A stretch of DNA of 38,109 nucleotides from the NCBI GenBank assembly GCA_910585215.1, contig CAJUDQ010000030.1, positions 1-38,109 of the forward strand, in the 5' to 3' direction. The translations under genes and the position numbers were made by a program. This DNA is from an uncultured Lachnospiraceae bacterium (GTDB lineage: Bacteria > Bacillota > Clostridia > Lachnospirales > Lachnospiraceae). Positions 1 to 6,483 of the stretch are shown in pieces. The notes under the pieces are model-generated. The model did not search any database, was not told where the DNA came from, and was given only the letters and a program-made list of their open reading frames with translations. Within the stretch, counting starts at the first letter, position 1, and each line of letters opens with the position of its first letter.

Positions 1-53
1 ACCTTGCGGTACTGCTTCAGATAGTCCAGATGCCGCTGTCCCCATGTGCCTAT
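1..53 (-). pseudogene. TnpV-like transposon protein fragment
   Basis: Read on the minus strand, the segment encodes IGTWGQRHLDYLKQYRK, which resembles the conserved IGxxGxRHxxYLxxxR core of the small TnpV proteins found in clostridial transposons. An in-frame stop (minus TAG, plus 54-56) sits directly upstream, so the usual N-terminal 30-40 residues are missing, and the remainder leaves the window. It abuts the first codons of an ABC ATPase, which suggests that insertion or deletion of mobile DNA cut that gene. The family call rests on one short motif. Confidence 0.5.
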
Positions 54-105
54 CTACTGTCTTAAACAAAATTTTGAGTTTTCTCCTTAATCTGGTTTCA
101 TTCAT

Positions 106-180
106 AAGTGATATTTCATTTAAAGCGGTAGTTTCTTTATATTTTTTGGTTATATTTGAAATTTCTATCATAGGTTTCAT
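106..180 (-). pseudogene. ABC transporter ATP-binding protein, 5' remnant
   Basis: From the ATG at 180 the minus strand starts MKPMIEISNITKKYKETTAL and goes on to NEISL. This is the standard opening of an ABC ATPase (IEISNxTKxYxxxxAL). The Walker A region that should follow by about residue 35 is absent. The reading frame instead runs into unrelated codons (MNETRLRRKLKIL...) and the TnpV-like fragment. The gene lies directly downstream of a broken permease on the same strand, so this was once a permease-ATPase operon. No functional product is expected. Confidence 0.6.
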
Positions 181-866
181 TTTTAAGCCCCTTTAAAATA
201 TTTATAAATTTTCTTTTTGCAGTAATTAAAATAAGTGAAGTGAAAACAAATATAAATAATATTAAAAACCCAAAATCAGAATCGGGGAAATATTGCTTTC
301 AACTGCTATATATACTTCTAACTGATACGCACCGGCATTATAGATATATTCTTTTAATACATCGCCCCACCCGCTGCTTATACCCAGATATGGCAATAAC
401 ATAATTATGCTGCAAAGCAGAAAAAAATTGAAAAGCAGCAGATAGAATAAAAATAAATAAAATTTTTGATAAAATCCAGCGGTATTTATTCATTCTTAAA
501 GATAAATATAATTCATTATTTTCACGAAACGGAGCATCGCTCATTAATACAGTAATTGATAATAATACATATATACAGTTCATCCAATCAGAAAAGTAGA
601 TGGGATATATGGAGTAATACCGATATGCTTCATAGCTGTTACCTCCTGATTTTTTTGGCAAATAGGATGTCGGAAATTATGCCAATAGTAATTGTGAATG
701 AAAAAGCATATAAAAGGCTTTGCAATTCCTTATCATTTCCAAATACAAAATCAAAATAAATACCTGTGACATTCAAATAAGGAGGAAGAGACAATGTTCC
801 GTATCCAATATGCATAAGAAAATAAAACAAGGCGGTTTTGTATAAACGCAGATAATGATAATACAA
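181..866 (-). pseudogene. ABC-2-like permease, multiply frameshifted remnant
   Basis: The minus strand carries hydrophobic segments in three reading frames that join into one plausible permease. One frame (about 866-640) has ALFYFLMHIGYGTL and ends FAKKIRR. The next (661-about 400) continues PKKSGGNSYEAYRYYSIYPIYF, MSDAPFRENNELYLSLRMNK and SKILFIFILSAAFQFF. A third (about 390-190) continues WGDVLKEYIYNAG and a last hydrophobic helix that runs into the ATPase start. The first shift is at a seven-A run near 650. Several shifts, plus loss of the downstream ATPase, argue for real decay and not one sequencing error. Family assignment is from the context of an ABC ATPase and the hydrophobic pattern. 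Confidence 0.6.
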
Positions 867-990
867 TCATTCCAAATGTAAACACTGATTTCAAAATAAA
901 TTTAGTGATATATTAATTTTTTTGGTTCAAATTAAGATGATTTGTCGTAAATTGTGTGAAATACTCCATATTAATTAAATAAAAAAATAC

Positions 991-1019
991 TTGCAAAATA
1001 ACTGATTTTATGTTAAAAT
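991..1019 (+). promoter_or_regulatory. Sigma-A-type promoter of rpsF-ssb-rpsR
   Basis: TTGCAA (991-996) and TAAAAT (1014-1019) are separated by 17 bp. Transcription would start near 1026, leaving a leader of about 70 nt. The leader has two Shine-Dalgarno-like stretches: AGGAGG near 1062-1069, and AGAAGGAGG at 1082-1090, which serves rpsF. I see no convincing S6:S18-binding leader structure. Confidence 0.6.
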
Positions 1020-1098
1020 TTTTTTCCGTGGTATATTAAATAAAATATCCTTGCTCACTGACAGGAGGTGGGCCAGAGACCAGAAGGAGGTAAAACAT

Positions 1099-1389
1099 AT
1101 GCATAAGTATGAGTTAGCAGTTGTTGTTAATGTAAAACTCGAAGATGAGGAAAGAGCTGCTGTTATCGAAAAGGTAAAAGAGTATATTGTACGTTTCGGC
1201 GGTACGGTGACAGAAGTGGAAGAATGGGGTAAGAAAAGATTGGCTTACGAGATTCAGAAGATGAAAGAAGCTTACTATTATTTCATTAAATTCGAGTCAG
1301 AAAATGCGGATTGTCCAAACGAAGTGGAAGATAATGTTCGTATTATGGAAAATGTAATCAGATACTTGGTAGTAAAGCAGGAAGCTTAG
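1099..1389 (+). CDS. rpsF: 30S ribosomal protein S6
   Basis: Ribosomal protein S6 (96 residues) binds 16S rRNA together with S18 in the platform of the small subunit. The protein starts MHKYELAVVVNVKLEDEERAA and contains the family signature around VTEVEEWGKKRLAYEIQKMKEAYY and the late FESE and RIMENVIRYLVV segments. Length is normal for the family. The ATG at 1099 is chosen because AGAAGGAGG ends 8 nt upstream; an in-frame TTG further upstream has no comparable site. It is the first gene of the conserved rpsF-ssb-rpsR operon, 65 bp before ssb, transcribed from the promoter at 991-1019. Confidence 0.97.
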   Translation: MHKYELAVVVNVKLEDEERAAVIEKVKEYIVRFGGTVTEVEEWGKKRLAYEIQKMKEAYYYFIKFESENADCPNEVEDNVRIMENVIRYLVVKQEA

Positions 1390-1454
1390 TTTCGGACAGG
1401 ACGTCATGAGATGACAATGGTTCCTCGGACAGATTGTCCAAAGGAGGATAGAAA

Positions 1455-1925
1455 ATGAATAAAGTAATATTAATGGGAAGGTTGACAAGAGACCCTGAAA
1501 TCAGATATTCACAAGGTGAGAACGCTGTTGCTGTTGCAAGATTTACGCTTGCAGTGGACAGGCGTTTCCGCAGAGAAGGAGCCAATGACCAGACGGCAGA
1601 TTTTATTTCCTGCGTGGCATTTGGCAAGACGGCGGAATTTATGGAAAGATATACACATCAGGGAACAAAGCTTGTGGTTGAAGGACGTATTCAGACAGGC
1701 AGCTATACAAATAAAGACGGAAACAAAGTGTATACAACAGATGTGGTGGTAGAAAATACAGAATTTGCCGAGAGCAAAAATTCAGACAGCAGCAGTGGTT
1801 ACAACGGAGGCGGATATGCGCCACAACAGCAGCAGTCTGCAAGACCGGAGCCTACAAGCGCTGTTGGAGACGGATTTATGAATATTCCGGACGGAGTAGA
1901 AGACGAAGGGCTGCCATTTAATTAG
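1455..1925 (+). CDS. ssb: Single-stranded DNA-binding protein
   Basis: SSB (156 residues) coats single-stranded DNA in replication, repair and recombination. An N-terminal OB fold spans about residues 1-105 (MNKVILMGRLTRDPEIRYSQ..., FTLAVDRRFRRE, FISCVAFGKTAEF). A Gly/Gln/Ser-rich linker follows, then an acidic tail, DGVEDEGLPFN. The tail matches the protein-interaction tip of bacterial SSBs but has one Asn after the Phe that is usually last. AAAGGAGGATAG precedes the ATG. It sits between rpsF and rpsR, as in most Firmicutes, in the cluster supplying both ribosome assembly and replication. Confidence 0.97.
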   Translation: MNKVILMGRLTRDPEIRYSQGENAVAVARFTLAVDRRFRREGANDQTADFISCVAFGKTAEFMERYTHQGTKLVVEGRIQTGSYTNKDGNKVYTTDVVVENTEFAESKNSDSSSGYNGGGYAPQQQQSARPEPTSAVGDGFMNIPDGVEDEGLPFN

Positions 1926-1947
1926 AATTAACAGGAGGTAATAAATT

Positions 1948-2217
1948 ATGCCAGCAAATGAAGTGAAAAAAAGCGGTAATGAAGTTCCAATGAAAAGAAG
2001 ACCTGTTCGCAGAAGAAAAAAGGTCTGCATTTTCTGTGGAGATAAGAATGGTGTGATAGATTATAAGGATACAAATAAGTTAAAGAGATATGTGTCTGAG
2101 AGAGGAAAGATTCTTCCAAGAAGAATTACTGGAAACTGTGCAAAGCATCAGAGAGCTTTGACAGTGGCTGTAAAGAAAGCAAGACATATTGCACTTATGC
2201 CATATTCCATTGACTAA
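1948..2217 (+). CDS. rpsR: 30S ribosomal protein S18 (zinc-binding form)
   Basis: S18 (89 residues) partners S6 on 16S rRNA. The basic N-terminus (MKRRPVRRRKKV) is followed by CIFCGDKNGVIDYKDTNKLKRY and ITGNCAKHQR. The CxxC pair plus the later CxxH gives a plausible zinc site, the so-called C+ form of S18; paralogues lacking the cysteines exist in other bacteria. Its ribosome site is AGGAGG 12 nt upstream of the ATG. It is the last gene of the operon: 22 bp after ssb, with an intrinsic terminator at 2292-2318. Confidence 0.97.
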   Translation: MPANEVKKSGNEVPMKRRPVRRRKKVCIFCGDKNGVIDYKDTNKLKRYVSERGKILPRRITGNCAKHQRALTVAVKKARHIALMPYSID

Positions 2218-2291
2218 ATTACAGACAATGGCGTTTGAACGGCTGGGCCTGTGTTTGACACTGGTCTGACACAATATTGAGTATAAAATAG

Positions 2292-2318
2292 AACCAGTGG
2301 CTTTGGCTGCTGGTTTTT
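2292..2318 (+). terminator. Intrinsic terminator after rpsR
   Basis: AACCAGTGGC (2292-2301) pairs with GCTGCTGGTT (2306-2315), with two G-U wobbles and a TTTG loop. A T run follows. It ends the rpsF operon before the next promoter at 2348. Confidence 0.75.
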
Positions 2319-2347
2319 CTCATATTTGCAAAAGTTAAAAAAAGTAA

Positions 2348-2376
2348 TTGACATTATTTGAAAAAAGTGATACTAT
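2348..2376 (+). promoter_or_regulatory. Promoter of the double-nitrilase gene
   Basis: TTGACA (2348-2353) and TACTAT (2371-2376) are spaced 17 bp. The start site would be near 2383, giving a leader of about 200 nt that contains the hairpin at 2401-2430 and the repeated element at 2440-2494. The 363-bp gap 2218-2580 is thus filled by a terminator, this promoter, two RNA structures and a 12-bp palindrome (ATTGCGCGCAAT, 2504-2515). Confidence 0.7.
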
Positions 2377-2400
2377 TCCCCATGTAAAAGTATAGCAGGA

Positions 2401-2430
2401 CAAAGGAGTCGCATTTTAGCGGCTCCTTTG
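2401..2430 (+). promoter_or_regulatory. Perfect 12-bp hairpin in leader
   Basis: CAAAGGAGTCGC (2401-2412) and GCGGCTCCTTTG (2419-2430) form a 12-bp stem (one G-U) with a six-nt loop. No T run follows, so it is not a plain intrinsic terminator. Its right arm plus the next two bases (CTTTGTC, ending 2432) can also pair with GACAAAG at 2440-2446, linking it to the repeated element downstream. Confidence 0.6.
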
Positions 2431-2439
2431 TCTGATTTG

Positions 2440-2494
2440 GACAAAGTGTCTGCAACACTGCAGGTTTTGAAAACTTTTCTGTACTTTGTTCAGC
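2440..2494 (+). repeat. Structured leader element, copy A
   Basis: This 55-nt segment matches 36212-36267 at most positions, including GACAAAGTGTCTG at the start and CTTTGTTnAGC at the end. ACAAAGTG (2441-2448) pairs with TACTTTGT (2482-2489). AGTGT (2445-2449) can instead pair with ACACT (2455-2459), so the two pairings exclude each other. It lies in the transcribed leader of the nitrilase gene. I cannot assign it to a known riboswitch class. Confidence 0.6.
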
Positions 2495-2580
2495 TAGAAA
2501 TTTATTGCGCGCAATATGCAGTCGGTATTTTTCCGGTTGCCTGTGTAACTGGAGTTTTTGGATAAAAAGGAGAGATACAA

Positions 2581-5016
2581 ATGCAGAGAAAATTTAATAA
2601 AAAAAGGTTTTTAAAAAAATTTGCCGCATTTACAACTGCTGCAATGCTGGTAGTATCAGCGGCAGTTCCGGCATATGCCACAGACTGGTCAAGATATGAA
2701 AGACTGGAACAGCCGGAAAAGAGCTGGCAATTTGCTGAAAATGAACTTGGAGTAGTTAATTTTACTCCTGTGTGGGGAAATAAGGAGGCGAATATACAAA
2801 GCATGGTTCAGTATATAGAGGAAGCGCGTCAAAAGGGTGTAAAGATTCTTCTGTTTCCTGAAATGTGTGTAACAGGGTATGCCTCTGCAGACGACCCTGA
2901 TTCGGAATTATATAAAATGGCTGTAGAAAATGCAGAGGCCCTGGATGGCCCTACTGCAAAAACTTTTGCAGAACTTTCCGATAAATATGATATGTGGATT
3001 ATCTATGGTGCAACTCAGACAGTTGAAGGTGATTCAGAGCATGCATATAATTCTGCATTTGCATGCTCACCAAAAGGCGAGGTAACCGCATATCAGAAAA
3101 TTACTCCTGTGGAGGGAAACTGGTGTAAACCGGGAACAACACCTGTACTGCTGGACACGGAATATGGACGGATAGGCCTGAGCATCTGCTATGATACATA
3201 TGCAACACCAGAACTTGGAAGATATTATGCGGCAATGGGCTGTAATATTCTGCTAAATCCCACCGCAACGTCAAGAAGCTACAGAGACCTTGACGGGGAT
3301 GGGGTAACAGATGACAGAGGATGGGAATGGTATTATAAAAACAGGCTGGAAAGCAATGCTTCCAGAGAGGGCTATACAGTTTTAAGTGCAAATCTTGTGG
3401 GAGCTGACGGGCCGGAGGGGATTTATAATTTTCCGGGCGGAAGTGTGATTCTTCAGGGTACATTTTCAGGTGCAAAGTATTATGCGGGAACTGAAAGTAT
3501 CGAAGATACAGACATTATCACCGGAAGTGCAGGACTTTTGACAAATACGAAAGAATTAAAGGCTTCGACAGGTTCCACTTGCAGAAACAGCGATTTTAAT
3601 CCTGAACTGTATGCCGGATTATATGCTGAGCTTGCAGAAAAACAGGAAGCCGGAGAAACATTATCCTATTATTCAGAGACGGAAAACGGTCCAAGGGCAG
3701 CGGTTGTCAATATGCCCGGTATTTGGGGAGACAAGGAAGCAAATAAACACGCAATGATTCAGTATATTGAGGAAGCTGGTGAAAAAAATGTAGATATTCT
3801 GGTATTTCCCGAAACTGTGCTGACAGGATATGAATGGAAGAAACCGGAAGACGATTTATTTTATCAGGAAACGGGAAAGGCCATGCAGGTAGCGCTTGCG
3901 GAGACAATACCAGGTGATACAACAAATGAATTATCTGAATATGCAAAGAAATACAATATGTATATTATTTTTGGGATGACAGAAAAGGAAGAGGAGCCGA
4001 TTTATGATAAGGGCGTAGAAAAGGTATATAATTCCGCAGCAATTCTTTATCCTGACGGAAAAATTGATTCTTACCGCAAGATTCACAGGGCCGGATATGA
4101 GATAATGTGGTCTGTATGCGGAGATACGCCTTATATGTTTGAAACAGAATGGGGAAAGACAGGAATTGATATCTGCCGTGATGGTCATTTTTATCCAGAG
4201 CTTGGGAGATATTATGCGGCGATGGGCTGTACATTATTTATTCATCCTACCGCTACAACGGGCAATCCGTGGTATCGTGAAACAAGAATTGGTTCTTATA
4301 CAGACAGAGATGGAATGGCAGCAATTACCTGTAACCTGCTTGGAGGGGATGGAACCTATATTGGTAGGGAGAAAGGCAGCATACCAGATATGACAGACCC
4401 TGAATACTGGAATCCAGACAACTGGACAGGAGGTGTATTTAATAGTACAAGCTTAATTATTACTAAATATCACAATCCAGAAACAGGAAAAACAGGAGTA
4501 AATCCAAAGACAGGATATGCAATTGATTTGAATGGAACTGGTTCAGAATCAGAAGGATTTGCAGAAAGAGGAACAAGCCCTGTGGGTCTGGAAATTGCAG
4601 ATATGAATCTTTCAGGCTGTGGATTTAATATAGCTAATTTTAATCCAGAGTTGTTTTCAAAGATGTATGACAATTTAGCAGCGCTTTACAGAGAGGGATA
4701 TGAGCCGATGTATGGCAAAGATACAATTCCAATACCTGTGACAGTGAAGCTGACAAAAGAGGAAGAACCAGAAACGCCAAAACCGGAAGAAATAACAACG
4801 AAACCAGAATCAGTAAAGAATCCGGAACCAGAACCAAGCACTGTTCCAGAACCAGAAACTTCTATCCCTGAGGCTTCTGTGGAAAATAACGAAACAGAAA
4901 TAGTAGAAAAAGCACCAGAGACAGAGGATTTTGCATATATTACTGTTTTTGCTTTGGTAATGGCAGCGGCAGGCGTAGTCTTTATAGGTACAAAAAGATA
5001 TAATAAAGTAAAATAA
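2581..5016 (+). CDS. Exported membrane-anchored protein with two nitrilase domains
   Basis: The protein has 811 residues. A signal peptide (about 1-34, ending AVPAYATDW) is followed by two complete carbon-nitrogen hydrolase domains. In the first (about 54-350) the Glu-Lys-Cys triad is visible as FPE (Glu94), YQK (Lys173) and SICYD (Cys203). In the second (about 370-690) it is FPE (Glu411), YRK (Lys500) and DICRD (Cys532). A Pro/Glu-rich stalk (about 720-775) leads to a C-terminal helix and KRYNKVK, so the enzyme is probably held outside the cell membrane. The two halves share phrases such as PELGRYYAAMGC, consistent with internal duplication. Nitrilase-family enzymes cleave nitriles, amides or N-carbamoyl groups; the substrate here is unknown. 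AAAGGAGAG precedes the ATG. Most family members are single-domain and cytoplasmic. Confidence 0.85.
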   Translation: MQRKFNKKRFLKKFAAFTTAAMLVVSAAVPAYATDWSRYERLEQPEKSWQFAENELGVVNFTPVWGNKEANIQSMVQYIEEARQKGVKILLFPEMCVTGYASADDPDSELYKMAVENAEALDGPTAKTFAELSDKYDMWIIYGATQTVEGDSEHAYNSAFACSPKGEVTAYQKITPVEGNWCKPGTTPVLLDTEYGRIGLSICYDTYATPELGRYYAAMGCNILLNPTATSRSYRDLDGDGVTDDRGWEWYYKNRLESNASREGYTVLSANLVGADGPEGIYNFPGGSVILQGTFSGAKYYAGTESIEDTDIITGSAGLLTNTKELKASTGSTCRNSDFNPELYAGLYAELAEKQEAGETLSYYSETENGPRAAVVNMPGIWGDKEANKHAMIQYIEEAGEKNVDILVFPETVLTGYEWKKPEDDLFYQETGKAMQVALAETIPGDTTNELSEYAKKYNMYIIFGMTEKEEEPIYDKGVEKVYNSAAILYPDGKIDSYRKIHRAGYEIMWSVCGDTPYMFETEWGKTGIDICRDGHFYPELGRYYAAMGCTLFIHPTATTGNPWYRETRIGSYTDRDGMAAITCNLLGGDGTYIGREKGSIPDMTDPEYWNPDNWTGGVFNSTSLIITKYHNPETGKTGVNPKTGYAIDLNGTGSESEGFAERGTSPVGLEIADMNLSGCGFNIANFNPELFSKMYDNLAALYREGYEPMYGKDTIPIPVTVKLTKEEEPETPKPEEITTKPESVKNPEPEPSTVPEPETSIPEASVENNETEIVEKAPETEDFAYITVFALVMAAAGVVFIGTKRYNKVK

Positions 5017-5077
5017 TTTAAGGATATTTATTGTAACGAAACAAATCTGAAAAAGAGGAAAGGTATGGTATTGCAAC

Positions 5078-5614
5078 TTATAAATGCTCCGCAATACTGT
5101 CAAGCAGCAAAAGCGCCTGAGTTTTGATGTCTCTGCTGGCGAGGCATCCGGCTTGGGCGTAACTGCTGGCTTCTTTGGCAAAATCCAATGCCTGCCGGAA
5201 ATCTCCTTTTTGCGATGCGAACACACTACATTTTAGGCAGCATCGAGCATAAATGGCACAACATTCATCATAATATGGGTGTGTTTCCTGTAAAAATTCT
5301 TTTATTTTCTGACAGACATTTTCATATTTTTCCTGCAAAAATTCTTTTTTGAGTTCCAGATAATTTTCTGAAACGGAATCTGTCAGACAAACCTCAAGTT
5401 CTTTTGATTTTTCTTCCGACAATATAAGCTGGTCTACCGGTATTTCCAGTACCTGTGACAGATATTCCAATGTTTTGATAGACGGGGAGGCGCTTCCACT
5501 TTCTATCTGACTGAGCATATTGCGTGTGATAAAATTTCCCACTACCTCGCTCTGAGTCATTTTCTTGGCAAGTCTCGCCTCTTTAATACGACGGCCCAAT
5601 GTAATATTATCCAT
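5078..5614 (-). CDS. XRE-family regulator with helical C-terminal domain
   Basis: A protein of 178 residues. An N-terminal helix-turn-helix of the Cro/CI (XRE) type covers about residues 5-60 (LGRRIKEARLAKKMTQSEVV, NMLSQIESGSASPSIKTLEYLSQVL). The rest (about 75-178) is helical and Cys-rich (YDECCAIYARCCLKCSVF), resembling the TPR-like halves of related regulators that bind peptides or small ligands. GAGGG lies 8 nt before the ATG. It is divergent from the NfeD/flotillin pair. Two nearly identical 15-bp palindromes in the shared intergenic DNA are the likely operators, so it probably represses the pair and itself. Ligand unknown. Confidence 0.85.
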   Translation of the reverse strand: MDNITLGRRIKEARLAKKMTQSEVVGNFITRNMLSQIESGSASPSIKTLEYLSQVLEIPVDQLILSEEKSKELEVCLTDSVSENYLELKKEFLQEKYENVCQKIKEFLQETHPYYDECCAIYARCCLKCSVFASQKGDFRQALDFAKEASSYAQAGCLASRDIKTQALLLLDSIAEHL

Positions 5615-5654
5615 AAATCTTCCCTCTTTCTAATTTCCAATCCTGTTTTAAAAT

Positions 5655-5669
5655 GTAAATAAAATTTAC
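5655..5669. promoter_or_regulatory. Candidate XRE operator 1
   Basis: GTAAATAAAATTTAC is a palindrome (GTAAAT/ATTTAC). It lies about 40 bp upstream of the XRE start codon and is nearly the same as the copy at 5760-5774, with the two centres 105 bp apart. The spacing would allow looping or separate control of the two divergent genes. Confidence 0.55.
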
Positions 5670-5727
5670 TTAAATTTATTTGATAAAAGGTAATATAACA
5701 GAAAAAGGAAAAAAAATCAAGAAATAT

Positions 5728-5755
5728 TTGACAAAATTTCGAAACCTGTTATAAT
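5728..5755 (+). promoter_or_regulatory. Promoter of NfeD-flotillin operon
   Basis: TTGACA (5728-5733) and TATAAT (5750-5755), 16 bp apart, form a near-consensus promoter. The predicted start, near 5762, falls inside operator 2, which would suit repression. Confidence 0.75.
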
Positions 5756-5759
5756 AAAA

Positions 5760-5774
5760 GTAAATTAAATTTAC
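5760..5774. promoter_or_regulatory. Candidate XRE operator 2
   Basis: GTAAATTAAATTTAC is a perfect palindrome overlapping the expected transcription start of the NfeD-flotillin promoter. It matches operator 1 at 14 of 15 positions. Confidence 0.6.
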
Positions 5775-5829
5775 ATAAAGCTGTGGAATTTTCTTTCACA
5801 TTGCCAGCAGCATGAAGGGAGGTATTTTT

Positions 5830-6459
5830 ATGATTGACTGGTGGAACGGACTGACATTGATGGAACAGATTTTATATTGTATAGCGATTCCATCTACACT
5901 GATTCTTCTTTTGCAGACAATTATGACATTATGCGGATTTGGTCATGAAGGGGGAGATATGAATGTCAGTGATACGTCGGGGATTGATATGGATATACCA
6001 GATGATATCTCATTTGATACGGATATTGGAGATGGAGGTCCAGTGTCAGATTTGGGAAGCATGCATTTTTTTACCATGCAGGGAATTGTAGCGTTTCTTT
6101 GTATTTTTGGATGGACTTCTATTATTATTCTGCATGGAGGGGGAAACACAACTGTTTCCGTGCTGGTAGGACTTGTGTTTGGATTTATCGCGATGTTTGC
6201 AGTGGCGAAGGTTATGCAGATTTCTGCAAAAATGACACAGAGCGGAACTCTGGATATGCGCAATACACTTGGAGAGACAGGAAGAGTATATTTGACTGTG
6301 CCGCCAAAGGGAGGAGGAACAGGTAAGGTTAATATTACAGTTCAAGGGAGATTTATGGAGTTTGACGCGCTGAACAGCTCTGATACGGCAATTCGGACAG
6401 GAGAAAATATTAGGGTGATTGACATAGAAGGAAATTATTTGGTGATAGAAAAAGAATAG
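5830..6459 (+). CDS. NfeD-like membrane protein
   Basis: A protein of 209 residues. A first membrane segment (about 12-34, ILYCIAIPSTLILLLQTIMTL) is followed by an acidic loop rich in Gly and Asp, then two membrane segments (about 80-105 and 108-130). A C-terminal OB-fold-like domain starts near residue 140 (LDMRNTLGETGRVYLTVPPKG..., NIRVIDIEGNYLVIEKE). This resembles YuaF-type NfeD proteins, which pair with flotillins and modulate membrane microdomains. The ATG at 5830 is chosen because AAGGGAGG lies 7 nt upstream; the ATG at 5812 overlaps that site and has none of its own. It is followed 24 bp later by the flotillin gene. Confidence 0.85.
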   Translation: MIDWWNGLTLMEQILYCIAIPSTLILLLQTIMTLCGFGHEGGDMNVSDTSGIDMDIPDDISFDTDIGDGGPVSDLGSMHFFTMQGIVAFLCIFGWTSIIILHGGGNTTVSVLVGLVFGFIAMFAVAKVMQISAKMTQSGTLDMRNTLGETGRVYLTVPPKGGGTGKVNITVQGRFMEFDALNSSDTAIRTGENIRVIDIEGNYLVIEKE

Positions 6460-6483
6460 ATTTTATTAAGGAGGAGAAATGTT

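Noticed and set aside
1026..1098. S6:S18-binding autoregulatory leader before rpsF
   Set aside because: I could not find a convincing stem with the bulged motif; only duplicated Shine-Dalgarno-like sequences are visible.
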